From Burkholderiales bacterium (lineage in GTDB: Bacteria; Pseudomonadota; Gammaproteobacteria; Burkholderiales; Burkholderiaceae_C), in the NCBI GenBank assembly GCA_016213265.1, contig JACRBA010000130.1, forward strand, positions 31,571 to 95,570: 64,000 nucleotides of DNA, in the 5' to 3' direction. A program made the position numbers and the translations under genes. Numbering within the stretch: the stretch's first letter is position 1; every line of letters starts with the position of its first letter. Shown here in pieces: positions 9,256-18,804 of the stretch. The notes beneath the pieces were generated by a model. That model searched no databases and was not told where the DNA came from. It saw only the letters and a program-made list of their open reading frames with translations.

Positions 9256-10774
9256 GGCGCAGCGCGGCCGCAGCGAGCGCGTGGGACGCGTCGCGCTGCG
9301 GCAGGTACAGGCGGGCGCAGGACACGCCCAGGCCCAGCAGCATGTAGGTCATCGCCGGCACGATGACGATGCTGCTGGTGGTGACGAGCACGAACATCAG
9401 CGACAGCGTGGTGGCCAGCAGGCAGGCCGCGAGCTGCCGCCCCTCGGGCGCGGCGTCGCGCTCGCGCTGCAGCCGCCACAGGCTCCACAGCATGGTGGCG
9501 AAGCCGCCCACGAAGGCGCCCAGCCCCACCACGCCGGTGGCCAGGCCGATGGCCAGGTAGGAGTTGACGATGTCGATGATGCCCTGGCCCTGGCGCAGCT
9601 CCTCCATGTGGTCGAGGTAACCCGGCACCCCCAGCCAGGGGCTGTTGGAGATGAGGGCGATCGAGATCTCGAACAGCCGCTGGCGGTAGGTGACGTTGAA
9701 GGCATCCACCTCGCCGATGAAGGGCAGCAGGTCGACCACGAATCGCATCGCCGGGATCTGCGCGGCCACCAGCAGCGCCCCCGCGCCGGCCACGCCGGCC
9801 AGCAGCAGGCGCTTGATCGGCGCCGCGCCCAGCAGCAGCAGCAGCAGGCCGAGCAGCAGCGCCCCGAGCCACGAGCCGCGCGCCATCGAGGCCGCCAGCC
9901 CCGCCACCAGCCCCAGCGTGCCCAGGTGGCCCAGCCAGCGCCGGGGCACCTCGTGGCGCAACGCCGCCCAGAAACCCAGCGCCACCACCAGCACGCTGCC
10001 CAGCACCAGCGAATGGCCGGCCGAGGCCTTGGCACGCAGCAGCCCGGCGCGCTCGAGGAAGACGTTGAGGTCCCAGCTCATGTGCCAGGCCTCGGGCACG
10101 GCGTCGTACAGGGGCCAGCGCCGCACGGATTCGAACACCGCCAGCACCGAGAGCACCATGGCCGTCAGCACGAAGGCCCGCAGGGCCGAACGCAAGCCCT
10201 CCGGATCCTGGAACACGCGGCTGAACACCCAGTACGGCAGCAGCGTGTCCAGGCACAGCACGAAGGCCTGGCGGATCAGGTCGGTGCGCGAGGCATAAGG
10301 CAGCACCACGGCCAGCTGCACCGCAAAGAACGCCAGCACGAACCAGTCGACCGCGACGCCCAGCGGCCCGGGCGCTCGCGGCCCCTGGCGCACCCACACC
10401 AGCGCGGGCACCAGCAGCGCCATGGTGAGCGCACGGGCGTGCGTCATCTCGAAGAAGTTGCCGATGCCACCGAACCCGGGCAGGTAGGCCCCCACGCTGG
10501 GCACGGCCAGCAGCAGGCCGGCCCACAGCGTGGCGGCCCGCGCGCCGCGGTCGCCGGCCGGCACGAGGAAGGCGGCGACGACGACCGGCATGGCCATCAC
10601 GTACACCCAGATGCTGGGGCTGGCGAAGGCCAGCAGCGTGAGAAGGAGGAATGCCCAGCGCAGCCTGCGCAGCTCACCGTCGCGGGCCAGGGCAGGCCAG
10701 GCGAACCCGGCGATCCAGAACAAGACCAGCGCCGCCGCCAGGATGACGGGCAGCGCCTTCAGATGGGAGGGCAT
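9242..10774 (-). CDS. O-antigen ligase/polymerase-like membrane protein (Wzy/WaaL family)
   Basis: A 510-residue protein that is mostly transmembrane, with ten or more hydrophobic segments. A larger polar loop around residues 350-420 contains VTYRQRLFEISIALI and NSPWLGVPGYLDHM. The 'NSPWLGVG'-like motif in a periplasmic loop is typical of the O-antigen ligase/polymerase superfamily, which joins lipid-linked repeat units in the periplasm. The ATG at 10774 (MPSHLKALP) places a transmembrane helix directly after the start. It is the first gene of the eight-gene minus operon and divergent from the flippase gene, as expected for a Wzx/Wzy pathway. Confidence 0.82.
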   Translation of the reverse strand: MPSHLKALPVILAAALVLFWIAGFAWPALARDGELRRLRWAFLLLTLLAFASPSIWVYVMAMPVVVAAFLVPAGDRGARAATLWAGLLLAVPSVGAYLPGFGGIGNFFEMTHARALTMALLVPALVWVRQGPRAPGPLGVAVDWFVLAFFAVQLAVVLPYASRTDLIRQAFVLCLDTLLPYWVFSRVFQDPEGLRSALRAFVLTAMVLSVLAVFESVRRWPLYDAVPEAWHMSWDLNVFLERAGLLRAKASAGHSLVLGSVLVVALGFWAALRHEVPRRWLGHLGTLGLVAGLAASMARGSWLGALLLGLLLLLLGAAPIKRLLLAGVAGAGALLVAAQIPAMRFVVDLLPFIGEVDAFNVTYRQRLFEISIALISNSPWLGVPGYLDHMEELRQGQGIIDIVNSYLAIGLATGVVGLGAFVGGFATMLWSLWRLQRERDAAPEGRQLAACLLATTLSLMFVLVTTSSIVIVPAMTYMLLGLGVSCARLYLPQRDASHALAAAALRHGRL

Positions 10775-10863
10775 GGTGGGACACAGTCGTCCGCGAGGAC
10801 ACCGCGGCGCGCGAAGGGTACCGCATGGCACGCCCGCCCCGGGCAGGCGCGACACCCCCAAGA

Positions 10864-10877
10864 GCAAACGGCGCGCC
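10864..10877 (-). promoter_or_regulatory. Sigma-54-like promoter candidate upstream of the polymerase operon
   Basis: On the minus strand the sequence reads GGCGC-GCCGT-TTGC. The sigma-54 consensus core is GGCAC-N5-TTGC, so there is one mismatch at the -24 box and a correct spacer. It would start transcription about 80 bp upstream of the polymerase ATG at 10774. It is weaker than the two other sigma-54 candidates of this region and could be chance in GC-rich DNA. Confidence 0.35.
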
Positions 10878-10935
10878 TGCCCGCGCAGGCCCGGCCGCTT
10901 GGCGACAATAGCGCCCTTGCTGGCAGGAGCACCGC

Positions 10936-12351
10936 TTGCCGAAGGCCCCGCCGCCCTGCCTGACCATGCCCCCCGTGCCCCCCGCCGACCCGTCCGCCGC
11001 CCTGCCCGAGCCGCCCGCCGTGCCGGGCTGGCGCCGGCGTGCCGGCTCGGCCGCCCTGTGGATCGGCCTGGGCTTCGCCTTCACCCAGGCCATCCGCCTG
11101 GCCAGCAGCATCGTGCTCACGCGCCTGCTCGCGCCGGAGATGTACGGCCTGATGACACTCGGCACGGTGGTCATCGCGGCGGTGGTGATGCTGTCGGACT
11201 TCGGCTTTTCGCAGAGCGTCATCCAGAACGAGCGCGGCGACGACCCCGACTTCCTGAACACGATCTGGTCCTTGCAACTGCTGCGCGGCGGCGTGCTGTG
11301 CGCGCTGATGAACGGCACGGCCGCCACCCTGGCCGTCGTGGCCCACAGCGCGCCGGGCTGGCTCGGCGGCAGCTACGCCGACCCCCGGCTGCCCGGCGTG
11401 ATCGCCGTGCTCTCGCTGGTGCCGCTGGCCATGGGGCTGGAGTCGACCAACCTGGCCCGCGCCCAGCGCGCGCTGGCGCTGGGCCGCGTGGTGCGCAACG
11501 AGGTGCTGGTGCAGCTGGGTGTGACGGCCCTGATGATCTACCTGGCGTTTCACTGGGCGGCCTGGTGGGTGCTGCCCGTGGGCTGGCTGGTGCAGGCCAG
11601 CGCCGTCACCGCGCTCAGCCACCTGACCCTGCCCGGCCCCCGCAACCGCCTGCGCTGGGAGCGCGAGGCAGTGCACACCGCCTGGCACTTCTCCAAGTGG
11701 ATCCTGCTGTCGTCGGCGTTGACCTACCTGTTCCGCGAGGGAGACCGCATCTTGCTGGGCGGCCTGCTCGCGCCCGCCGACCTGGGCATCTATGCCATCG
11801 GCGCGCTGCTGGTGAACGCACTGCGCGAGGTGATCTACAAGCTGGCCGCCTACGTGGGCATGCCGGCCCTGGCCGAGGTGTCGCGCGAGCAGCCCGATCG
11901 CCTGGCTGCTGCCTATCGCCAGTGCCGCCTGCCGATCGACGCGGTCTGCCTGCTGGCCTCGGGCTTCCTGGTGGCGGCGGCCGACCGGGTCATCGGCCTG
12001 ATCTACGACGGCCGCTACGCCGCGGCCGGCCACGTGCTGGCCGTGCTGTCGCTGGGGCTGGTGGCCCTGCGCTACTCGGTGACCGAGCAGTACCTCATCG
12101 CCACCGGCGAAACGCGGCAGCTCTACAAGCGCGGCCTGATCCAGAACCTCACGCTCTACACCGCGGTGCCCGTGGGCTTTGCCCTGTGGGGCCTGCCCGG
12201 CGCGCTGGGCGGTGTCGTCCTCGCCCAGGCCTCGTTCGTTCCGATCATGCTGCACATGCAGCACCAGCGCGGCCTGCTCGACTGGCGCTTCGAGCTCGGC
12301 GTGCTGGGCCTGTTTCCGCTGGGCTGGCTGGCCGGCTGGCTGGTGCGGTGA
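10936..12351 (+). CDS. Oligosaccharide flippase (Wzx/PST family)
   Basis: A 471-residue integral membrane protein with 12 or more predicted segments. It begins the membrane region with ALWIGLGFAFTQAIRLASS and contains TRLLAPEMYGLMTLGTVV, a pattern conserved in lipopolysaccharide-type flippases. It would move undecaprenyl-linked repeat units across the inner membrane. A TTG start at 10936 is chosen because AGGAG lies at 10925-10929 with a 6-bp spacer. The in-frame ATG at 10966 has no ribosome-binding site in front of it. It diverges from the polymerase gene, with which it should work. Confidence 0.87.
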   Translation: MPKAPPPCLTMPPVPPADPSAALPEPPAVPGWRRRAGSAALWIGLGFAFTQAIRLASSIVLTRLLAPEMYGLMTLGTVVIAAVVMLSDFGFSQSVIQNERGDDPDFLNTIWSLQLLRGGVLCALMNGTAATLAVVAHSAPGWLGGSYADPRLPGVIAVLSLVPLAMGLESTNLARAQRALALGRVVRNEVLVQLGVTALMIYLAFHWAAWWVLPVGWLVQASAVTALSHLTLPGPRNRLRWEREAVHTAWHFSKWILLSSALTYLFREGDRILLGGLLAPADLGIYAIGALLVNALREVIYKLAAYVGMPALAEVSREQPDRLAAAYRQCRLPIDAVCLLASGFLVAAADRVIGLIYDGRYAAAGHVLAVLSLGLVALRYSVTEQYLIATGETRQLYKRGLIQNLTLYTAVPVGFALWGLPGALGGVVLAQASFVPIMLHMQHQRGLLDWRFELGVLGLFPLGWLAGWLVR

Positions 12352-12380
12352 ACCACGCCGCCCGACGACCCTCTTGCGAC

Positions 12381-13328
12381 ATGGAACTCACCACCATCCT
12401 CGTCAGCTACAACACCCGGCACCTGCTGGACGAATGCCTGGCCGCGCTGCATGCGGCGGAAGGCGCCATCGGCGGCGGCGCCGTGGTGGTGGTGGACAAC
12501 GCCTCCCGCGACGGCTCGGCCGAGCACCTGGCCACCCACCACCCGGATGTCACCCTGGTGCGCCTGCCGGAGAACGTGGGGTTCGGCCGTGCCAACAACG
12601 CCGCCCTGCCCCATGTGCACACGCCCTTCGTGCTGCTGCTGAACACCGACGCCTTCATGACGCCGGATTCGCTGCAGCGCTCGCTCGACTACCTGCGCGA
12701 CCACCCGCGCTGCGGCGTGCTCGGCGCGCGCCTGCTCAACCGGGACGGCACGCCGCAACCCAGCGCCCGGCGCTTTCCCACGCCGTGGAACGTCTTCCTG
12801 ATGCAGGCAGGGCTGCAGCGATGGTTCCGCGGCACGCCACGCATCGACCCCAGCGACTGGGACTTCGACCGACCGCAGGAATGCGACTGGGTGCCCGGCT
12901 GCTATTACCTGATGCGCAAGTCGGTGATCGACGAGGTGGGCCTGTTCGACCCGCGCTTCTTCCTGTACGCCGAGGAGGTGGACCTGTGCCGGCGGGTGAA
13001 GAACGCCGGCTGGCAGGTGCACTACTTCCCGGATGCCCACGTGGTGCACCTGGGCGGCGAAAGCGCCAAGGCCGACGGCGAGGTGAGCGCGACGCGGCAG
13101 ATCGACCGCCTGTCCATCGAAAGCAGCCTGCTGTACTTCCGCAAGCACCACGGGCGCCTGGGCCTGGCCGCACACGTGGTGCTGGAAGGCCTCGCGGCGC
13201 TGCTGGTGGGCATGCGCGACTGGTGGCGCCAGCGCGACCGCACGCGCCTGGCCAGCGGGCTGCGGCGCTGGGCGGCGCTGCTGGGCCTGCTGCGCGACAC
13301 GGGCTTCGGCAGCCGGCCGACCCGCTGA
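12381..13328 (+). CDS. Family 2 glycosyltransferase, rhamnosyltransferase-like
   Basis: A 315-residue GT2 enzyme. LVSYNTRHLLDECL opens the fold, VVVDNASRDGSAEHL binds the nucleotide, and LLLNTDAFMTPDSL supplies the DXD-like motif. PGCYYLMRKSVIDEVGLFD followed by FFLYAEEVDLCRR is the signature of WbbL/rhamnosyltransferase-type GT2 enzymes. With rfbA in the locus, a dTDP-rhamnose donor is plausible but inferred. It follows the flippase by 29 bp on the same strand and is probably cotranscribed. The C-terminal 60 residues are hydrophobic to basic and may contact the membrane. Confidence 0.86.
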   Translation: MELTTILVSYNTRHLLDECLAALHAAEGAIGGGAVVVVDNASRDGSAEHLATHHPDVTLVRLPENVGFGRANNAALPHVHTPFVLLLNTDAFMTPDSLQRSLDYLRDHPRCGVLGARLLNRDGTPQPSARRFPTPWNVFLMQAGLQRWFRGTPRIDPSDWDFDRPQECDWVPGCYYLMRKSVIDEVGLFDPRFFLYAEEVDLCRRVKNAGWQVHYFPDAHVVHLGGESAKADGEVSATRQIDRLSIESSLLYFRKHHGRLGLAAHVVLEGLAALLVGMRDWWRQRDRTRLASGLRRWAALLGLLRDTGFGSRPTR

Positions 13329-13347
13329 CGCCGCGGCCCCACCGGCC

Positions 13348-14649
13348 TCACGCGGGGGCCGGCCGGCGCCCCTGGGCCACGGCGGCATACACCGCAATCC
13401 ATTGGGCGATCACCTGCGACCAGCGCCAGCTGTCGGCGCGTCGCCGTCCCGCGTCCGCCAGCTGGTCCGCCAGCGACCCATCCGCGGCCAGCCGGTCCAT
13501 GCTGGCGGCCAGGCCCCGCACGATGGCCGTCTCGTCGCCCGCCGCCACCAGCAGGCCATGCACGCCCGCGTCGACGAGCAGTTGCGGGCCGCCCCAATCC
13601 AGGCACACCGGCGGCAGCCCCAGCGCCAGCGCCTCCTGCACCACGATGCCGTTGGCATCTTCCAGGCTGGGCAGCACCATGCCGCGGTAGCCGTCGAAGC
13701 TGGCCACCAGGTCCTCGTGGCGCTCGTACCAGTCGAGAAAGCGCACGCGCGACTGCAGCCCGAGCGCCAGCACCAGACGCTCGCAGGCGGGCTTCTCCGG
13801 TCCGCGGCCCACGATGTCCAGCGTCACCGGCAGGCGGGTGTGGCACAAGGCCCGGATCGCCAGCGCGGTGCCCTTGTGGAACACCAGACGACCGAAGTGG
13901 ATGAAGCGCAGGTTCGCACCGGCGTGGCGCAGGCGCGGGCGGTCGAGCAGCTCGGTCGCCACCCCGCAGTCCACGGTGTCCACCAGCGTGTCGGCGGGCA
14001 CACCCGCGGCCTGCAGCGAACGGCGCGTTCGTTCGCCACCGGCCACGAGGACACCCTGCGCATGCCGGCGTGCCGGCCAGCAGCGGCGCGCCCACTGCGC
14101 GGGCATGTGCAGGCGGCGGCGCCAGCGCGCCGAGGCACTTTCATGGCGCCGGAAAGCGGGCGGGTAGTAGATGTTGCCGTTCACGGGGCCCAGCACGTTC
14201 ACATACCGGCGCGACATCCAGCGCGGCATGACCGGCGAGTTGGGTTCGACCTGGTGGATGATTACCGGCCGGCCGCCCGCGCGCGCCCGGGCGAGCTCCT
14301 CGGCCAGCCGCACCGACCGCCAGGAGAACAGCGGCCCCAGGGCCCAGCGCAGGGGCGGCAGCCGCCACAGCCACCGCATCCACCAGCGGTCTTCGACGAA
14401 GTGCACGTTGTGCAGGCCCAGGCGGGCCACCTCGGCCCGGTTGCGCGCATGGGTGACCTGCACCGTGTCGGGCAGCGCCCGGCGCACCTCGCGCAGGATC
14501 TGCAAGGCCTTCATCGCCTCGCCGCCCATCTGCTCGGACACGTTGGGTGCCACCAGCACGACGAAGGGAAGCGCCCGCCCGGGCGGGTCATCGGCCGGGG
14601 CTCGCCGGCCACTCGGGGAAAAGCTCGCCTCCATGAGCGATGGCTCCAT
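13348..14649 (-). CDS. Family 4 glycosyltransferase
   Basis: A 433-residue GT-B protein with VVLVAPNVSEQMGGEAMKAL near the N-terminus and a donor domain with FIHFGRLVFHKGTAL and LPSLEDANGIVVQEALALG, where two glutamates bind the sugar nucleotide. GPVNGNIYYPPAFRRHES in the N-terminal half is characteristic of a GT4 subgroup found in exopolysaccharide loci. An internal ATG at 14634 is an alternative start. The gene converges with the upstream GT2 and lies just downstream of the terminator at 14651-14689, so it is probably transcribed on its own. Confidence 0.85.
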   Translation of the reverse strand: MEPSLMEASFSPSGRRAPADDPPGRALPFVVLVAPNVSEQMGGEAMKALQILREVRRALPDTVQVTHARNRAEVARLGLHNVHFVEDRWWMRWLWRLPPLRWALGPLFSWRSVRLAEELARARAGGRPVIIHQVEPNSPVMPRWMSRRYVNVLGPVNGNIYYPPAFRRHESASARWRRRLHMPAQWARRCWPARRHAQGVLVAGGERTRRSLQAAGVPADTLVDTVDCGVATELLDRPRLRHAGANLRFIHFGRLVFHKGTALAIRALCHTRLPVTLDIVGRGPEKPACERLVLALGLQSRVRFLDWYERHEDLVASFDGYRGMVLPSLEDANGIVVQEALALGLPPVCLDWGGPQLLVDAGVHGLLVAAGDETAIVRGLAASMDRLAADGSLADQLADAGRRRADSWRWSQVIAQWIAVYAAVAQGRRPAPA

Positions 14650-14650
14650 G

Positions 14651-14689
14651 GAAAAAGAAAAACCACCGGCCCTTGGGGGGCCGGTGGTT
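14651..14689 (-). terminator. Strong rho-independent terminator
   Basis: A perfect 12-bp stem (AACCACCGGCCC at 14661-14672 with its complement at 14678-14689) and a 5-base loop. On the minus strand it is followed by a T-rich tract, the complement of GAAAAAGAAA at 14651-14660. It ends transcription of the secreted glycoside-hydrolase-like gene at 14715-16565. It lies immediately before the next minus-strand gene, which suggests separate transcription units. Confidence 0.92.
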
Positions 14690-14714
14690 GTTCAGGCAAG
14701 CTGCGTTCCGGTGC

Positions 14715-16565
14715 TCAGCGGGTGCAGCCGGTCCACCAGCAGGTCTTGCTGTCGCGGTACGGCAGCACGGCCTGCCACTTGTGGTTGGTGCCCTGGAACT
14801 GCGTTTCCTTCAGGCCCCACACGCCGTACTTGCCGGGCTTGTACACATGGTTGTACATCGCGTAGACCTGGCCGCCGACGGCCTGCCAGTCGGTCAGCGT
14901 CTGCGAGTAGGCCTTGCCCATGCGCGGGTCGCGGTTGGCGGCGATCATCAGGTTCAGCCACTGCTGGTCGTTGTCACCGGCGTACATGACCAGGTGCTGG
15001 CCACCTTCGTAGGCCATCAGCGGCAGGCCGCGGTTGGTGGCTTCGGTCTTGTTGGCCGTCATCCACTTCTTCACCTGGGCCACCGAGCCGTCGATGTCCG
15101 ACTCGCGGGTCTTGCCATACAGCGGCGGGGTGACCTTGTTGCCGTTGGCGTCGACGCCGAGGATCTCCTCGAACATCTTGTTCAGGCCGCCGTCGGGCTG
15201 GGTGTACCAGGTCTTGACCGTGCTGCGCACCGCCGGGTCACCGATGTGGCTGGCGAAGTACGGGGCGATGGCCATGCCGTCCATGAACTTCGAGCAGGCC
15301 TGGCCCAGCTTCGACACGGCGAACGGGCAGTCCATCTGCTGGGCGCTGATCCACGAGTTGGAGGCCTGGCCGTTGAACACGCACTTCACGCGCGCCGCGT
15401 CGGCACCGAACTCCTTCTTGACGATCTGGCACAGCTGCACCGAGCGCATGGCGTACCAGCTGGGCTGCAGCTCGTAGTCGCTCTTGCCCTTGGAGATCTG
15501 GTCGGGCCAGGTGGCGCGGGCCTGCTCACGCATCCAGTGCGACTGGCTGAAGCCGTAGTTCCAGGGCTCGTTGCTGTACTCGACGATGAGGTTCAGCTTG
15601 GGCGCCAGCAGCGACTTGGCCTGGCGGGCGAAGCGCATGGCGTAGTCGTCGCTGGCGTGGGTCGGCAGGTTGATCCAGGGGTCGGCGCCCACCTCGTTGG
15701 CCAGCGAGATCATCGCCGGCGTGGGCACGCCGCCGGTGCCGGTCCACAGCGCGTCGTTGACCTTGGGGCGATCCACCCAGTTGGCCAGCGGCGAGGTGTT
15801 GGTCTTGTTCCAGTCCAGGAAGCGCAGCGTGCGGAAGCCCTTCAGGTCGGCGACGAACGACGGGTGCCAGGTGCGCCCCTTCAGATTCTCGAAGGGCACC
15901 AGCTCACCCTTGCCCTTGCCGCTGCACTCGGCGCTGGTCAGCGCGAACTGCGCCGTGTCCAGGCTGCACACGCCGCCCGGAGGCAGCACGCGGATGTTGC
16001 GGATGTGGTTGCCCGGCGTCGTCGCGCGGATGGTCAGCAGCAGACCGGCGTTGTCACTGTTGGTGACGCTCACCACGTCACGGCCGGGCTTGGACTCGGC
16101 CGCCACCTTGGTGCCGGCCAGGCCGTATTCCAGCGTGCCGGCGCCGTCGTACAGCACCACGTACTTGCCGGCGGGGTGCACACGCGCATCGTCCTGGAAC
16201 ATCAGCGCCGCCACGGTGCGGTACTTGACGTTCGTGTCACCAGCAGCCGGCAGCGTCTTGGGGTAGCCCTGCTCGTCCAGGTCGAGCTTGGCTTGCTCCA
16301 GCGTGTCCCAGCTGCTCTGGCCGTTGGTGAAACCGGTGCAGCCGGCGTCGCGCGGGTAGCTGCACTGGGTGAACCAGCCGCCCGCCCGCTTGAGCTGGTT
16401 GATGGTGGGCAGGTCGGGGGTGAAGTAGTCGAAGGCGCCGAGGTTGACACCCACGCCACGGTTGGACGGGGTGCCGTTGGCGGCTTGGGCACCGAAGGAG
16501 GCCATCGCGGCCAGGGCCGCGGCGGTCGCCAGGGCGGCAGGTCGGGAGAGCAGTCGGACAGTCAT
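14715..16565 (-). CDS. Secreted clan GH-A-like glycoside hydrolase, paralog 1
   Basis: A 616-residue protein with a Sec signal peptide (residues 1-29, cleavage after GAQA). The mature protein begins with a region containing several cysteines. A catalytic-type domain then shows VEYSNEPWNYGF (candidate acid/base Glu333) and LMAYEGGQHL (candidate nucleophile Glu520), the spacing and motif style of clan GH-A enzymes such as GH5/GH39. The protein ends CWWTGCTR. Six or more cysteines suggest disulfides and a periplasmic or extracellular location. The neighbouring gene is a clear paralog with the same motifs. It may trim or cut the exopolysaccharide made by this locus. No substrate can be read from sequence. 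Confidence 0.75.
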   Translation of the reverse strand: MTVRLLSRPAALATAAALAAMASFGAQAANGTPSNRGVGVNLGAFDYFTPDLPTINQLKRAGGWFTQCSYPRDAGCTGFTNGQSSWDTLEQAKLDLDEQGYPKTLPAAGDTNVKYRTVAALMFQDDARVHPAGKYVVLYDGAGTLEYGLAGTKVAAESKPGRDVVSVTNSDNAGLLLTIRATTPGNHIRNIRVLPPGGVCSLDTAQFALTSAECSGKGKGELVPFENLKGRTWHPSFVADLKGFRTLRFLDWNKTNTSPLANWVDRPKVNDALWTGTGGVPTPAMISLANEVGADPWINLPTHASDDYAMRFARQAKSLLAPKLNLIVEYSNEPWNYGFSQSHWMREQARATWPDQISKGKSDYELQPSWYAMRSVQLCQIVKKEFGADAARVKCVFNGQASNSWISAQQMDCPFAVSKLGQACSKFMDGMAIAPYFASHIGDPAVRSTVKTWYTQPDGGLNKMFEEILGVDANGNKVTPPLYGKTRESDIDGSVAQVKKWMTANKTEATNRGLPLMAYEGGQHLVMYAGDNDQQWLNLMIAANRDPRMGKAYSQTLTDWQAVGGQVYAMYNHVYKPGKYGVWGLKETQFQGTNHKWQAVLPYRDSKTCWWTGCTR

Positions 16566-16757
16566 GGGTTCAACCTTTGAGAGGGAATTCACGGCAGAGG
16601 GCGGTCGCGCACTGCAAAGAACTTCCACTGCATGGGCGACGCAGAGTTGATCGGTCGGCTGGCGCAGGCGGTGAGCACCGGCCTGCAACGAGAGGCAACC
16701 GCAGGGTTTTCACGGGCCAATTCCGCGGATTGGGCGGGCAGGCAGGGGACAGCGGGC

Positions 16758-18635
16758 TCAAGTTCCGCACCCCTTCCACCAGCACGGCTGGCTGTCACGC
16801 CAGCGGCGCACGACCTGCCACTTGGGGGCCTGCGCGTCGCCGGGGTGCTCCTTCAGCCCCCAGGCGCCCCACTTCGAGGCAGCGGCCATGTGGTGGTACA
16901 GCACGATCAGCTCGCCGCCGCTGGCACGCCAGTCGGACAGGTACCGCTCATAGGCCACGCCCATGCGCGGGTCGCGGTTGGCGGCCTGGATGAGCCGCAC
17001 CCAACGCGCTTCGTCCTCCCCGGCCGGCGGGGTGAGGTGCTGGCCGCCCTCGTAGGCCCAGAGCGGCAGGCCGGGGGGGGCCGCCAGCGCATGCGCCTGC
17101 TGCATCCAGCCGCGCGCCTGGGCGAGTGCGCCGCCCTCGCGCGGCGCGTCCGCCCGCCCCTGCAGGGGCGGGCGCACCGCCGCGCCCCGGCGGTCGGCGC
17201 CCAGGATCTCTTGGAACACATGGTCCACGCCGCCATCGGCATCGGCCAGCCAGGTGCGCGTGGTCTCCCGCAGCGCCGGGCTGGCGAGGTAGCCGCCGAA
17301 GTACGGCGCCACGGCCAGGGCGTCGACGTGGCGCGCACAGGGGCCACCCAGTTCGGCCGCCGCCAGCGGGCAGCCCAAGGTCTGCTTCAGCAGATCGGGA
17401 TTCGCCGCCTGGCCGTTGAGCACGCACTTCACCGGTGCCACCCCGGGGGCCCACGCCGACTTGACCAGCTGGCACAGGCGGGCCGCCCGCCAGGCCTGCC
17501 AGTTGACGCCCAGCGCCACGGGCTGCGCGCTGGCGCCAGGCCACTTCGCTCGGGCGGCCTGCTGCACCCAAGCGGCGATCGGGAACGCCTCGTTCCACGG
17601 CTCGTTGGCATGTTCGATGAGCGCCGTGCGTCCGGCCGGCAGCCGCTCGCGCAGCAACTGGCCGAGGCCACGTGCGTAGCCGTCATCGGCCCGCAGCGGC
17701 AGGTTCAGCCAGGGGTCGGCGCCCACGGCGGCGGCCAGGTCGAGCATGGCCTCCACCGGCACGCCGCCGGGGTGGTCCCACACGGCGGTGTCCAGGGGCG
17801 GGCGCGAGGCCCAGCTGGTCACGGGGCTGGCGTTGGTGTGGCCCCAACCCATGAAGCGCAGCACGCGCATGCCGCGCAGGTCCTGCAGGTACTGCGGGTG
17901 CCAGCGCCAATGCGCGGGGAACTTCTCGAAGGGCACGAAGGCGCCCGCGCGGCGCGCTACGCAGTCCGCGGGCGTGGCCGCGAAGCTGCCCAGGTCGCTG
18001 GCGCACGCGCCGCCCGGGGGGAAGACACGGATGCGGCGCAGGGGCTGGGCCGGGTCGGTGGCCTGCAGCGAGATGCGCCAGCCGCCGTCCTCGGGCCGAT
18101 TGCCCACCTCCACCACATCGCGGCCGGGCCGCGACTCGGCGGCCACCTTGCGGCCAGCCAGGTCGTGCACCAGCGTGCCACGGCCCTCGTAGGTGACGAC
18201 ATAGCGCCCCGCCGGATGCGCACCGCCGTTGCCGTTGAACAGCAGGACGGCCGCCGAGCGGAACTTCACGCCGCTGTCGTCGGCGGCGGGCAGGCGCAGG
18301 GGCCAGCCTTCCGCGTCCAGCGCGAGCTGGGCGCGCTCCCCGGTGTCCCAGGCGCTGGCGCCTGAGGCGAAGCCACTGCAGCCGCGGTCCCGGCTCGGTT
18401 CACATTGCGTGAGCCAGCCGGTGCTGCGCTTGAACTGGTCGACGAGGGGAAAGTCGGTGCTGTGGTATTCCCACGGCGCGAGGTTCAGGCCGATGCCGGC
18501 GCGCGGGGCGGGTGCGGTGGCGGCCTGCCCGGCCGCCTTCAGGCTGCCCGGAGCCAGGCACACGCAGGCCAGGGCCACAGCGGCCACCCGCTGCCACCCG
18601 GCCCGTGCACCGGCTCCCGCCCCCGATCGCGCCAC
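16758..18635 (-). CDS. Secreted clan GH-A-like glycoside hydrolase, paralog 2
   Basis: A 625-residue paralog of the protein at 14715-16565. It has an N-terminal signal peptide (VAAVALACVCLAPGSLKAAG) and shares GxGLNLxxxEYxSTDFP-type opening sequence, the cysteine pattern, IEHANEPWNEAFP (candidate acid/base), LWAYEGGQHLTP (candidate nucleophile) and the CWWKGC end. A GTG at 18635 is used because it precedes the signal peptide and no ATG is available. It is more GC-rich and alanine-rich than paralog 1, indicating divergence since duplication. The 192-bp gap to paralog 1 holds no clear promoter. The probable role is extracellular processing of the polymer. Confidence 0.73.
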   Translation of the reverse strand: MARSGAGAGARAGWQRVAAVALACVCLAPGSLKAAGQAATAPAPRAGIGLNLAPWEYHSTDFPLVDQFKRSTGWLTQCEPSRDRGCSGFASGASAWDTGERAQLALDAEGWPLRLPAADDSGVKFRSAAVLLFNGNGGAHPAGRYVVTYEGRGTLVHDLAGRKVAAESRPGRDVVEVGNRPEDGGWRISLQATDPAQPLRRIRVFPPGGACASDLGSFAATPADCVARRAGAFVPFEKFPAHWRWHPQYLQDLRGMRVLRFMGWGHTNASPVTSWASRPPLDTAVWDHPGGVPVEAMLDLAAAVGADPWLNLPLRADDGYARGLGQLLRERLPAGRTALIEHANEPWNEAFPIAAWVQQAARAKWPGASAQPVALGVNWQAWRAARLCQLVKSAWAPGVAPVKCVLNGQAANPDLLKQTLGCPLAAAELGGPCARHVDALAVAPYFGGYLASPALRETTRTWLADADGGVDHVFQEILGADRRGAAVRPPLQGRADAPREGGALAQARGWMQQAHALAAPPGLPLWAYEGGQHLTPPAGEDEARWVRLIQAANRDPRMGVAYERYLSDWRASGGELIVLYHHMAAASKWGAWGLKEHPGDAQAPKWQVVRRWRDSQPCWWKGCGT

Positions 18636-18804
18636 CGCGCCCCCTGCGTGTCTCGCCGCCCAGCAGACTGTCCGCGGGCGTGCAGCGGCGCATGATGCCG
18701 GCCGCCTCGGCCTCGGGGGGTGTCAGGTGGGACGCAATTGGTAAGCAGTTGCTGCGATCAGCGGTGACGAGCGTGACAAGATGTTTCCGCCGTGGGGCTG
18801 GGCA

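Noticed and set aside
9842..9870. Runs of AGC/CAG repeats that look like a microsatellite in the polymerase gene
   Set aside because: They encode a Leu-rich membrane segment on the minus strand in frame. Such runs are expected from codon bias and are not a repeat element.
16632..18365. A 577-codon plus-strand frame opposite the second GH-A-like gene
   Set aside because: The composition is that of an antisense shadow, there is no RBS or motif, and the minus-strand gene has a well conserved paralog next to it.
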